64,000 nt of DNA from Parus major (taxonomy: Eukaryota; Chordata; Aves; Passeriformes; Paridae), in the NCBI RefSeq assembly GCF_001522545.3, contig NC_031781.1, positions 14,772,010 through 14,836,009 of the forward strand, given 5' to 3'. The position numbers and the translations under genes were made by a program. The notes beneath the pieces were generated by a model. The model was given only the letters and a program-made list of their open reading frames with translations, made no database searches and was not told the origin of the DNA. Positions 13,701-27,200 of this stretch are shown here, one piece after another (the first letter of the stretch is position 1; every line of letters starts with the position of its first letter).

Positions 13701-14545
13701 TTAACCAGCCAAAATGATATTTTTCCACTGCTCCAACACCACTTTTTATCAGAAATACTAATTTAGCAAATGCACAGCCTGGCACAACACTCTGGGTGCT
13801 GCTCTGCAGCAGCACCACATCTGCATTACTGCACAGGAGGATGGGGGATCCCCAGGCCCTGAGGAAGCAGGAACTACCCCTTTGCAGAGCCCACCATGAG
13901 CAAGACCTGCCCAGTCACTCATCAGTGGTGGGGACAGGGCACCCAACCCTCTCACACTGTGTTTGCTCACTGCTTCGCTCTCTCGTGGCTCTCATCAATG
14001 GTTAATCAGGAAGGACTGATCTCTCCCCCCAAAAAATGCCTAGAGGTGGCACAAAGGAGTATTTGTGCACTGGTTAAAACCAGTCAGACAAAGGGCTCAC
14101 TCCAGCTTCTCCTGCACTTGATGCTGCTTTTCACCCACATGAAGGGGCTGCATCACCTCCTGCTCTCAATAGAGTGACAGTACCCAAGTGTTTTTAGAGG
14201 CTTTTCCCAGAAAGAACCACTGCTGTCCTGTCCTGCACCTAGCTGGCCACAACACTCAGCTGTTCCACTCTGGCTGCTCCTCCCCAGCCACTCAGTGCAT
14301 CTGCTGAGCTGCCATCCAGGACAGCTCTCAGCACAGACTGAGGTGAAGCTCTGCCTCCTGAGATGTGCTGCAAAGTTTAACACGCCCAGGGACCAGAGCC
14401 AGCCCACCCAGCTGGACCAGCCAGGACAGAGGCCACCCCTCCCAGCCCTGCTCCTCTCTTCCCCCTGGCAGCAGGGACTGCCACCTCACAGAACACCCAG
14501 GCAACTCTGCAGCTTTGCACAGTGGAAATAATCTGATATAACAAT

Positions 14546-14559
14546 ATAATAATAATAAT
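14546..14559 (+). repeat. Short (TAA)n repeat
   Basis: About four TAA units lie in intron 1 within a locally AT-rich patch. Confidence 0.7.
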
Positions 14560-17500
14560 CTGATCCCAGCAGCACCAAGTGGAATTATAACACTGAATTC
14601 CTTGCTATATCCACCTTAAACTCACTCAGCTTGAAATCTACCAGAACAAGAACATTCCTGTCACTTTCCAATGCCATGGGCTGAAACTGAGAGGTTGGTC
14701 AAATCCAAACATCCTGTGTGTGGAAAGGAATGATGTATATAACCTCAAACCATCTCAAGGACTAGGTACCCATGGGCTGTCTATGGCTGGCAGCGCTGCG
14801 TGGTGCAGGGCCAGCTCTAATCCCCCAGAGGTGCGAGGAACACATGGCAGACAGCTCTCCCTTTCCAGTTTAAAAATAGCTCTTCTCTGTAATAAAGAGC
14901 AGCATTTTAAGGGCAAAACCTGAAGATTTTAAGCTTAAGAACCCCTAAGCTGGCCATCCTGGCTGGAGGTGTGTGGTTCACACAAGCATCCACCCCCCCT
15001 TCCTTTCGAGTAATCAATGTCCAATCATAATGCACTTCCACTCCAAGCACTTTGGTACTGCCAACAAAGCACCAAGCAATTTAATGGATTTCTAACCCCA
15101 AATTGGAAGCTGTACTACATCCAACTGCTTCAATTTGTTCAGCCTTAGAGGAAGCCCCGGGAACAAAATGCTAGAAATAAAACCACATGCACTGATAACA
15201 TTACAGAAATAGATACACCAAGAAGCAAATGTTCTGTCCCTTTTATCTGACCTCCAACTTGGTTTAATTGACCTTCAAGATGGAAAGACTGCGTTTAAAA
15301 CAAGCCATTTCTACCTAGATCAAGAGTAATAAAAGTGAGAGTGTCTGTGAGTGTGCTCTATAAAAGGTTCTTTCCTACCTCGATGTTAACATCAGGGTAA
15401 GCTGTCAGAACAAGCATTCAAACTCTTTTGGCATAACTGCTCTATTGGTTTTTGCCTCTGGGACAGCAGCAATGTCAAAGCAGATGGAGCTGAAGCTGGA
15501 CTCTCTGCCCAAGGAATGCCACAAAGTCATTTAGGGAACAATTAAACCTATTGCTGCTTTACTGCCAGCCTTAACAATCCTTACACACATGAATCTCACA
15601 TGTGTACATTCATGATTAGCTTGCACATGTACCTTCACTGAGCATTCACAGCCACAAAGGCAGCTCTAAACACAAGTACCCATGCATGTATGCATGAGGC
15701 AGTACAACCCCAGTGATGTACACAGCTAGGAAGCTTTTATCAGGGGAGTTTGGGACAGCTGTACAACTTAAACTAAATTGTGAAGAGCGCTAGTAAAAAT
15801 CTTTATTGCGCTCTGTCCCGGCATATAATGTCACATCTTTTACAGAAGCACTATTTTAAAAATCTTTGAGAGCTTTACAGTTTTTATTGGTGATGTTTTT
15901 CAGCTTCTTCCACTTACAAAGCCAGATTTCTGTATTGGTGCAACCCAGACTGCAGAAAGTGTCAGAGGGAGAAAAAGTTACAGGCAATTAAATTTTCAAA
16001 TGAGCTTGCTGTTCCCCAAGTCTGCTATCTCAGAACTTTGCAGGGTTAAGAATCAGTCCTTATTTCCAGTGGCTGCAGTTTTTTGCTCTTTGGGTCACTT
16101 AAACTCTCAGGAGTCCTGGGCAAACAGGGCTCCAGGCAGAGCCAAGGGGAAGCTGTTCATGAGCCCACATTTGCTCCTGCTCCCCACCTCTGTGCTGGGG
16201 GCACTGGAGCTGAGTTTGAACCCTGCATTAGCATCAGTCAGGCACCAAAGCTGAGCACACAATGCTTTCAGATCAGAAAGGTATTTTTTCATCTACTTCA
16301 AAGGGCTCTGATGTACTTTGCTGGTTGGATGCTTTGATTTATTATTCAATGAATTCCCCTGGATTTGCACAGTTTCTCAGCTAAAAGCATCACGGCTAAT
16401 TCAAAGGGAATGTAGATGCTTACGGTTCAGTCAAAGAAACTTTCCCTTCTATAGATTTTTATCCCTTCCACATTGCAGAGGGATGGGGAGGGGAAACAAT
16501 GGGAAACAATAAAGAACTCACTCTCCTGCAAAATTGCTGGATTCAGAAGGTACTTGGATAAACTAGTTTCTTCTTTTAAGTATTATTACTGGAATAATAT
16601 ACTTAATATACTGGAATCATTCTGCTCCACTTGGCATTTCAGATAAGATTTTTTTGTTATAACTATCTTAAGTTTCTGCTCACCAGAGGATGTGTATTTG
16701 TCACAGGAGCTCCAGTCCCAGCTCCAAGGACAGGGAATCCCTTCATCTGAAGGGATGCTGCAGTCAAGCAACAAATTCTGCACAAAGACGCTAAAAGGCA
16801 GACAGTTCCCTCCCTCTTGCTTTGAGCCCACCTCATTTAGGCATAATCCAAAGTAGATGCCATCTTAAACTTACCTAATGGCCTCTAATATTTTTTAAAA
16901 GACCCATAATGAAGCTCCATGTGGGTGGCCACCTGGCTGCCCTGAAAATAGAAAAGCTAACACTGCAATTTGTCCAGGAACAGAAATACCCTTTCCCTCT
17001 TAGGAGTGGTCCTTGTGAGCCCAGGCACCGTGCCCAGGGGCTCACCATTCTCTACACGACCTGCAGTTCTCACAGGGCTCCTTGGCTTCACACCAACTCC
17101 TGCTCCAAAACATGATTATTTGGGAAACATGGATGCAGAAGGCACTCCCAAGGTTTGTTCTGCACAGTCAGGGACACAGGTGCACTCATTGCTTGGAGAA
17201 TTCAAACCATGTCCTTTTGAAAGCAGTCAGATTAATGTCTATGGAAATAATAAAAAATGTCACCGATTCAAGGAAATCAGAGAGAGAAAAGTTAGGGCTT
17301 GTGGAAAGCACTGCTGCTCTAAGCACAGACAGCAATGGGAAAAAAAAGTGCAGCGATTCATGTGAAAAGATGAAGAAATCCTGAGATGAACCATGATGGA
17401 GAAGCCAAAGCACCCCACAAGAAGGGACATGGGGGAGATGAAAGTGGGCAAAGCCCAAGGAGACCAGAGGGTGACAGCACCATGGTCAAGAAAACACAGG

Positions 17501-18740
17501 AAAGGAATCCCTGTGCAATTCAGCACCACATCTGTGCAGCCATGAAGAGCAGATAGCTGTGACCTGCCTGAAGGAGAAAGACTTCCTCAGTGCTTCCCAA
17601 AACTGGGCATTGCCAGGAGCAGGACCCTGGGTCAGACCAGCAGTGTGGGAGAGCACGTGCTGCGCACACTCCCTGTTCCCAGCCTGGCCAGACTTCAGCA
17701 ATGCCACATTAAAAAAACACATTTTCCTCAATTTGTCACAGCAAGTGAGGTATGAAATAATAATAAAAAAAAAACTTTCCAGATCTTCCAAACTCTCCAA
17801 GTCTTTGCAAACCAATCAAAATTGTGTAAAAATAAATTGTAGTGCGTTTTATAGGGGAAAATAATTCTACTGCAACTGGAAACACATAACCTTGCTTTTC
17901 TCTAACAAAACCTACAGGAAATGGCTCTGCAAAAGTTAACTAAGTGATACTGAACTTTCTCCAGAGTGTTGTATAGGAAGTAACTGCAAAAATGACTGCC
18001 CAATTTAACCTTTTGTCCAGTCTGCACTACAGAGCCACACCACAGAGGTATCTGGCTGATGTTAACAATCCTCTGGTGTATTCTCTAGAGCTGCAGCAGA
18101 GAAAGCAGGTTATCTCACACATGCTCACCCTTGCCACGGCACAAAGCCCAGGCAGCCAACTGCTGATGAAAAACAGCGTTTTACAATTTTCCCTTTCTCT
18201 GGCTGGCAATTGGGTTTTATTTTGTTTTTTAAAGACGTGGTGCAAAAAGCAGAGCAGATGCCTACATGCCCTGCATTCAGACCTGTGCCAGGCTGGCAGT
18301 GCTGACACACCAAGGGTGCCCCATCCCTCTGCACATTGCCAGACATCCACCTCTTTGTTAGAGATCTCATCATGTGATATCTGACTATTTGTGGGTGAAA
18401 GCTCTTTTAGCACCCATCACTTGCACTCACTGAGCTTCTCTCCCTTCACTCACCACCCCAAGAAGGGCTGCAGCAAGTGCCAGGGAAGGATCTTTTGCTC
18501 CCAAGGCGTCTCAGGAAGGGCACATCTGCCAAGAAACCTGGTGTCAGGCTTGCCTGGAGCTCTGTAATCACACAATTCCACAAACTGAGCCAAGCTGCCC
18601 TCCCCATCCTGTCTCCCCCACCATCCACGTGCTCCAGAGTGGAGAAGGTGCTGCTGCAAATACAGGAGATAAGTCTGGTTTTCAGCCTTCATTGCTTTTA
18701 GTTAAAAAGGAAGAGCTACAGCTTTATACATGCATAGATA

Positions 18741-18762
18741 CACACACACATATATATATATA
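18741..18762 (+). repeat. (CA)n(TA)n dinucleotide repeat
   Basis: Five CA units are followed by about six TA units, then a short return to CACACA. It is a compound microsatellite within intron 1. Confidence 0.85.
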
Positions 18763-18841
18763 TTTACACACATCTACTAAATCCCCAACATCTCAATTCA
18801 GTCCTCACTTTCCATTAAATACACTGTATTGAGGGAGGGGG

Positions 18842-18853
18842 AAAAAAAAAAAA
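18842..18853 (+). repeat. Poly-A run (12)
   Basis: Twelve consecutive A bases lie after a purine-rich GAGGGAGGGGG stretch in intron 1. No retroelement body is recognised next to it. Confidence 0.8.
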
Positions 18854-20599
18854 CCAAGAAACCAAGGCTTTTCCATATCCTCACAAACACAAAGCTTGGG
18901 TCCTGTGTAATTGCTTTAACCAGGACAGAGCTTCAAGAGCTGCAGAATACTGCTTGATCACATTAGCCAGCAGGAAACCATTTCATGCTCTTTTTTTCAG
19001 CAAATTTGACACCACCACCAAAGTTGCTCCAAGACACATAAAAAACACACCAAAAAACCACACCCATAGGGGAGAGAGCCAAAAAAATCAGTCCAGAGCA
19101 AGGGAGGATCACAATAAAATGCCCCCCATAGAATGACACTGAATTCAATATACTGAAACAGGCACTGGGAGGGAAGCCAGTACACAGGAATATTGCAATC
19201 AGCCTTGGGAATTAGCTCTAGTAGGTTGTTTCTTTTCCTGCAGCCCTACACTTACGTCAAGTCACGTGAATACAATTACATAAACTGTACCTTTTCCATG
19301 AACACCTTCACAGCGATAAAGGTTCTCATTCTGCTCCACATAAAAACACTCTCCACAGGTTTATAAGCTTTAATTGCTATGAGAACTCATAAAAAGTGCC
19401 CAAATAAGTCTATTTAATGGTTACACATTAACCATCATACACCTCCAGGCTTGTGTTATCCACCTATTTGCTAAATCAATAAACTGCTCATAGGCAAACT
19501 TTTGAAAAACATTGCTGCTGCTGAAAACGTTCTGTTTCTGTTTACTAATAACTTCATAAAATTAATTGAAAACTCCCACCCATATCTGAAGTTTTCTACT
19601 TAGCTCCTGTAGGGGGGAAAAAAACAAGCTGGTTTTCAGCAAAGAATCAACCTCAAATATCTTGTGCTTGAATTTGGATGCTAGCCCATAAGGCAATGCA
19701 AGAGCAGTACAAATCCAGGCTGGGAAAGGCTGAGGTTGAAGGAAATACGTGAGAGCGTGTTTGTCTGCAGAGACAGAGCTCCTCTGAGCCTGAGGAGAAA
19801 AAGTTCCTAGGAATCTCCGTAAGCCTGGACAGCCAGGAGCAGGGAAGCTGTTCACATGAGCAGGACAAACAGCAAGCATTAGCAAGGGGTTCTAGGACAG
19901 CAAACACCCAAAAATCTTATTAGGAATTAAAATTAAGGTCATTGCACTCACTGGATTGACCTCTCTACCTTTACCTGCCACACTGGTGGGTGCCTGCAGC
20001 CCCTGAACAAGCCAGGACAGAAAATCTCCACAAGGCTACCTGTAAGAGCACTCCAACAATGTCCCACACACCACAGTGGAGGAGGGCAGACAGCATTTCA
20101 GTTCCCTGCCCTGTACCCAAGGGGACAGCAGTCACTTGATGCTGCCCAGCTGCGGCACTGACAGATGTCCCCGTGTGCCATCAGCCACCTCACAGACATG
20201 CAGGTGACAGCAGGGGCACGGGGCCAAGCCCAGCACCCTCTGCCTCCTCTGGGACTGGAGGATTGAGCCAGACTCAATCACAGTCAGGCTGCTTGGCCAA
20301 GAGTTGATCAAATCCAGCTATTTCACAAAGTTTCTGGAATGCCCAGCCAGCTTCAATAGTCTCTGTGCTTTGCTGTGAAATCCCCAGGATATTTATGAAA
20401 AGCTGGCAAATGGCTCCTCAGACATCTTCCCCCATCCCCTGCCCCCTTAATAAGTCAAACTCAGTCTGAAATCCAGAGATGCACTCTGAAATCCCAGCAT
20501 GGCTTTCTTCTCCAAGCCCTCCCTGAGGACTCAGCTTGGGCAGCAGAGCCCCACACTCTGACCTGGATCCCTATGGAGCAGGGATGACCCTGTGGGTGG

Positions 20600-20712
20600 G
20601 ACCCTGAGCAACCTGATCAGGTGGGTGCCTTCCCTGCACAGGCCAAAGGGCTTGGAACTAGGTGGGTTTTAAAGCCCCTTCCAACCCAAGCCTTTCTGTG
20701 ATTCCAACAATT
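20600..20712 (+). repeat. CR1 LINE 3' end fragment
   Basis: The sequence contains CCCTGAGCAACCTGATCAGG, then TTGGAACTAGGTGGGTTTTA, CCCCTTCCAACCCAAGCC and a closing TTTCTGTGATTCC. This is the CR1 3' untranslated end in forward orientation, including the start of the short 3' octamer-like repeat. It is 5'-truncated, as most CR1 copies are, and lies in LRIG1 intron 1 antisense to the gene. Confidence 0.8.
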
Positions 20713-21199
20713 CATGGCTCTGGAGATGGAAAACACAGCACATTTTCCCTGGGCAGGTCCCCCTGCCCCCATATCCCCTCTGTCCCAGCCCATCTGCAGA
20801 CCCTTCCAGGGGGGCAGACAGACAGCGGGCACTTCGCACCTCCCCACCATAAACCTGCCCACAGCAATTATCCAGCCTCATTCCAGCTGGGAACACATTG
20901 CTGTTTCATTTAGAACCAGAGCTGCAGGGCAGCTGGCCCCAGCTCTGCACAGAGAGAAGCAGAGACCCTCCAACAGCAGAGGAAATGCAAACACAGGGGG
21001 CTCACCCTGCCTGCCCCCCTGCCTCTGCCCATCTTAAAAATTAATCCCGATTGTAAAAGCTGGAGCACAGCCTGTATTTCAGGCCAAATAATAAGGCGAG
21101 GCCTTTATAAATAAGGAATCACTGTTCAGAGGGAGGGGAAATTATAAAGGTTATTTAAATTAAACACAAGCCACACAAACAAATAAACCTCACTGTCTT

Positions 21200-21212
21200 C
21201 CCCCCCCCCCCC
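21200..21212 (+). repeat. Poly-C run (13)
   Basis: A homopolymer of 13 C bases lies in intron 1. Runs like this are prone to sequencing length errors. Confidence 0.85.
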
Positions 21213-24200
21213 AGCCCCACGCTGGCTGCCTGCTCTGCACATGTTATCTGCAAACCGCAGGGAAAACCGTGCCCTGCTCTGTCCACGCTGTTTCACAATC
21301 TGCTCGCTCTGAACCTTACACCAGGCCAGGAATTAAACAAACATTTCCTCCTTCCCCGGGATTTCCCCCTGCCCCATCCAGAGCTCGGCTCCCAAGTGCA
21401 GCAGGCACGGGATGGATTGAGCTCCGAGAGGTCAGCGAGCTCCCCACACCTCCCACACACCCCAAAAAGCACCCGAGGGTGGCTGGGGCTGGTGATGGAG
21501 CACACAATGCCCTAGCACTGGGAAAAGCAGCAGGAAAGCTGAGGTGGGCAGGTGTCCATTGGATCCTCCCACAAAGAACTGCCCAAAAAACAGGAGAGGG
21601 TCTCTGTCAGACCCATCCCAATGCTCCACTAAGGGAGAATAAAGGCACCAAAGCCACCGAATCTCCCCATTCCTCATCATCAGTGGGGGGAACTTGTTTG
21701 TAGCTATGCTCAGAAAGGAACAAGGCCATGGATGTCTGTCCTCTTCCCCAGTAAGTTTAAAATTGGAATAAGACGGGGCTGGGAAGGGTAAAGGAGCTCC
21801 TGCCAGGCTGCAGGACCAGGGGGGCAGGAAGGGGAGGGAGAGCAGCCAGCACAAATCCTTTGCCCTTGGATGGTCTGGGCTCATCACCACAGAAAAGAGG
21901 AGCCCCCCACTTTCCCAAAATACACCACAGACTGCCAAGGTGGGAATGGAGGGCACTAATAAGACACAATCCAGGGATAACAGGAACACTCTGCAGAAGT
22001 CAATTAAAACCTTAGCCCTGGAGACACAAATCCTCAGGAAACCAGACTTCTTGTGCCCATCTTCATGCATATCACTGAGGTTACAAGTAACTGCAGCAGA
22101 AAAATTCTATGAGAAGTTTTCTCTTAATTTGCCATGTTACCAAACAGGTTTGTGTTACAAATTTGGAGTTTATCTTCCTTGGAAAACTCTGGTCATAGCA
22201 GGGAACCAGCAAAGTGAGAACATGATTTAAACCGAGGGGCTAAACACTGGGGAAAAGTCAGGTTGGCTGAATTTTTGTGTGGTTGCTGCCATTTAATGGC
22301 AATGCCTCATTAAAATGTGGGATAAAGGAAGCTTTTGTTAATGACCTCCTCTTTCCCTCCCTCACGTACCTTCCCCTCAGGGTTTTGAGATCACATATAA
22401 AACACATCCCCCCAAGCTCCTCAAGGGATTTCTTTTTTTTTTTCCCAGCAAAGCTAAGGCTGACAAGACTTGACATTCCTGAAATGTTTAAATGAGGAAA
22501 GAGAGAAACAACATTTTTTCAAACCCACTTTATGCATCAGAGACAAGCAAAAATTGGCCCAGGGCCAAAAGAAACCCAAAAAAAATGTCAAAAATATTCG
22601 CAAGATCATCTTAAATACTCCCAATGTTCCTGACAGAAAAGTCCCCAGCTGCACAGTGGACCCACGCTGAATACTGCACATTCCTGGAGGGAGCTGTGGA
22701 GCAGGGAGACAGAATCCACAAGCTGCCAGTCTGTCCCCAGCACTCCATGGGGACAATGCCACCACCAGCATCACCCACAGCAGAGCCTGAGGGAATCCCC
22801 TGTGGGAGCCTGGCAGGGACCAGCCTCCCCCTTCCAGCAGGTGGGGAGCTCAAAAAAAAACCCCAAAACCCACATCCCCGGGGCTTGGTAATGAGCTTGG
22901 GATTTGGAAACCAGGCTAATGAAGAGGTAAGAGCCAAGATATCCGATTTCTGCCAAATACCAGGAAAAGCACACTGCTATCAGTAGCCATTATTAATTAA
23001 TTCGTGCACCAGCCTATTTTGTAGCTTTTTCCAGGCTGGGATTTCACTTTCCCGATGCTGCGAGACAGAACTGGGCAAGGGAAAGGGTGCAGATGGAGCG
23101 CTACAGCTTGCAATAAAACCACTGAAGGTGATAGAAACCAGATGTGGATGGTAACCCCATGTGTTCCGAGAGGTGTTACAGCTCCACACGTCAGACACAG
23201 CACGTCAAACACCGCAGAGCGAGCACCCACAGGGCTAAAACACACTCAGGAGTAGTGAGCATTCCAAGGGGTGCAGAATGGGTTAACAGGAACCCACTGA
23301 GCTCCACTGGCCAATTATCCTTCCTCGGTTTACTAGCACAGAAATTTGGGCATCAAAGAGGACCACAGTGTTCTACTTGTGCAGTAAACTCCTTTCACCA
23401 ACATCACTTCACACTTTCTAGAGTGCAAAGTTCGTGCTGATATTGTTGGCTTTCTTGCTCCCTGCTTTTTTGGCACCATCCCTCCTTCTTGGCTGCTCAT
23501 TAATATGCAATCAGTACATTAAAGGCTTCATTCCTCAGGCCCAGCCAGGCTGCAACAGCCTTTTCCAGCAAGTGCTGTCTTGTGCAGGACAGATGTGCAA
23601 ATGCATTTAGGTGCTCCCAAACAGTCAAAATTAAAACCCCAAGCCCTGTTTTCCCACCAATTGTTGTTTTACAGAACAAGGAATTATCACCATCAGTGCC
23701 AAGAGTGTCCAACTAAAACCTGGAAATGATATTTAATTTACACTCATTATGCTTCACTCCTCCTCCATGCACTGCTTACACTGCTGATGTTCTGCACCAT
23801 TTCCAGACTGACTGATCGTAGCTTCATGGCAAAGGCTGCCTGAACACACTTGGCAGTGAGAAAGTTTCCACCATTTGCATTTGAATGATGAATCGCTGGG
23901 ATGCTGTGAAGAGTCTTCCAAAAAACACCACCTGTTTTTTCAGCTATCCGCTAATCTTCCAGATCTGAGCAGGAAGCAGGACAGCCCTACCTCGTTTACC
24001 ATCACGATGGCTACATGGAAAACCATGTCACATAGATCAAAATAATTCCTGCTCTTTTGGGAGCATTTTCTGTAGGGCTCTGCTCCCCACATGCCTCACT
24101 CCTACCAGCAGCTCCATCACTGAGCAATGCTCATTTCAACCAGGAATCCAACACAGCTCAAGTTACCCTGTAGTTCTCTACAAAAATAACCCATCAGCTG

Positions 24201-27200
24201 CTGGCTAACAAGCTCCTCAATTAAACACCTTGTATTTCCTTTACAGCCTCCTCTTCTCCTGCCCCTGGGCTTGACTGTTTCAACCTCTGGTCCAGCCCAT
24301 CCCCTCCTGGCCCACCCAGCATCCCCTCCTGCCCTGCTGTCCAAACAGGCACAGAAAACCCACCCCAGCCTCCCATAATAGATTTTTAAATCCTGCCTTA
24401 TTTTTCTTCCCTAGGAGACTAAACATAGGCTCTTAGTTCAATATAAAACTAAGTACATGCTCAAAACAGATCAAACACTTTAATTGCAAGGAGTACCAGA
24501 AAAAGAACTCTGGTCATTTTAAGCCACACTAATAAGTTTTTGTCCCAGTTTTTCAAGAGTTGCTTATTATGGAGATGAGCCCAACTGGAAAATCAAAATC
24601 AAGAATCCCTGAACTCTGCAGGAAGGCTTATCTGAGTTTGGGGCTATATCTGCACTGAATGCAGCACAGCCAAGTAACATTTTTCCATTATTTTTTATCA
24701 CTATTGTTTCGTGTTCTCCCCCGTGAGCACAAAGTCACATCAAAATTTCTCCAGACAGCCCCCAGTCCCATAAATTGTTAGAAGTCTGGACTCACATCAG
24801 TGGGATTACAGGAGAACAGACAAATGTGCACATGCTGGATGGAAAGGGGACAACACAGCACTTTCAAACTGAAGAGTATTTTTCATTTATAAATAGTTTA
24901 CATTTTTTGGATCCAGGGGCGGACAACCCGCTCAGTCTGTACTGAAACCAAAGAAATATCATGTGTGAGCACTAACCACAGTGTAGCAAAGATAATAAAC
25001 AACAGACAGGCAGCCATATGCAATGAGACTGGTGTTTTTTGGTAGGGGAGACAAATTAAAAAGAGAAGAAACACCAGATCCAACCTAATCACAACTAAAG
25101 GACCTATTAAACTCCAGAGGGATCCCTTTATCCAAATTTGAATGCAGAAGTAACCTCCAGCAGGGACCCAGCTCCCTGAACCCCACTGCACTAAGGCTTT
25201 TAGGTCTCAGCCCATCATCCTGGCACAAGGGAAGGCCAATCCCAGGTATCTGCAGCAAGGAGGGACTAAATGATGTCCAGGTGGTCACAGCAGGCAGGTG
25301 CATAACACAGCATGGAGTGGCACACGATTCTGGGGCAGTGCTCTGGGTTAATGTGCAGAAGCACAGTTAAAATTCTGACCCAATACAGACCTGGTGTGCT
25401 CCTCTAAATTTATACAGGAAAATAACTACCAGAAACAGGAACCTAAAACACACTGTGCACCTTGCAAACAGGTACTGTGTTTGCAAATGTAATCTCACAG
25501 GGTATGAAAACAACAGCTTGTACTCAGCACCAGGCAAGCAAGGGCTGCTACGGGCAAAGGTTTGTTGGGCTCCTTTGGAAGTCTCCAGCCTCCTGGACCT
25601 CACCATGAGAACTGAGCTGGACTGAAAATCTCCTACACCAGCCTCTGCTTTCTCAGCAAATAAAGCTGAAATGAGCGTCGACATCTGTATTAGCCATGCT
25701 TCTACAAATGTTTTTGGTATTACGTTAAACAATATCCTTATATCCTGCAGAAGAGATGAGTCGTAAAAGGAAGTGGGACAACTGCTTGCCAAGCTCAGAA
25801 ACCTGGACTTGGAGCATCTCTGTTGAAATCAGTCTGCCAAGACCATTTTGATGTGTTTTATTACTGCAAGGAATTCCACAAATATGCTGGCAACTTTTGA
25901 GCATCATTGTGGGTTCCTAGGTAGGGAAAAAACCTCCTTAAAAATGCACATTTTCTGGATTTTGCAAACATTTACCAGATGTAAATTCATGGGCAATTCA
26001 TCTGCCATGACAAGTGTGTAGACATCAAATCTAGCTGAAGAGACTGAGCACCCACCTCTGTCGTGAGTGAAAGTCAACAGCCAGATATGCCTGGCTGAAC
26101 AAAGGTTTGTTTTCAATTATATTTCAAATTCTTCTAACAATAACTGTGTGGCGTCTGGCACCAACACATCTGAGCCTTTGAAGTGTTTTTTTTGACTTTG
26201 ACCGGAAAAGGGGGGAGGGCAAAAAAGGGAATCAATTGGCAATTTCAGTCTGAGTCAAACATCTTCTCTGAAGAGATGCTTCATACCTCAACCCCCCCCA
26301 GAACCATGAATGTGCTCACAAAAACAACAAGAAGAAAACTAAAACAAAACCTATACTTGGGCCAAAACAGCAGTGGGTCTGCTCTGGGTTTCCCCTTTTA
26401 GGAACAAGGTTATGTGATACACAAGTCAGTGGTTCCAGACACAGGAGTCTCCCTGCCTCCCAATCCCCTTCCTGGCCACTCACAGGCATGTCTCTAGTAA
26501 AGAGCTCATGGAAAGAAACATACAGCGCATGAACCCAGTGTTTGGAGCATCCATAACAGAGCACAACAGCAACAGGGGTGCAGCAGAGCACACACACCCC
26601 TGGATCACCCCTAGAAGAACATTCAGAGGTGAACATTCAGAGAAGAACATTCCCAGGAGCCTTAAGCAGTTTTGCAGTGCCTTCAGGTACAGGAGTTGCC
26701 ATACACCCTTATTTCCCTTTCTTTTAACTCTACTTTTAAGCACCTAAACTCCTTTTCAGATTTAAATGACACTAAGATCACTGGGGAAGTCAGTGCAAGA
26801 ACAGGGAAAACCTCAGTTTTAAATTCTGTATCTTTTTTATCTGGTTTATTCAAATAAGTGCTGCTGTGGTTTAAGAACAACAAGGTGGCAGAGCGCAGCA
26901 GCTCTCAAGACTGGGAATGGTGGTTTTGGTCAGAATGATGCTAATTTAGAGGGATAAAAATACCTTATTCATTTTTCCTAAGCCATGCCTAGGTCCTACC
27001 AACTCTTTCTTAGGTCAGGCAGTTTCTGGAGAAAGATTTTCTGGCTCAAAACATTTGCAGAATTTCAAGAATTTGTTCCACAAATTTTGAGGCTGCTTTG
27101 TTCAGGAATGCTTGACATGTGGGCAAAGGGAAACCAAAACTTTCCTTGAATACTGCAGAAAGCTTTAAACCCTGCCCAAGATGAAAAATTCAGGAGTCAA

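Noticed and set aside
21432..22070. 212-codon minus-strand frame inside intron 1
   Set aside because: No recognisable domain, no splice or promoter context, and plus-strand frames overlap it. It is consistent with chance in a G-rich stretch.
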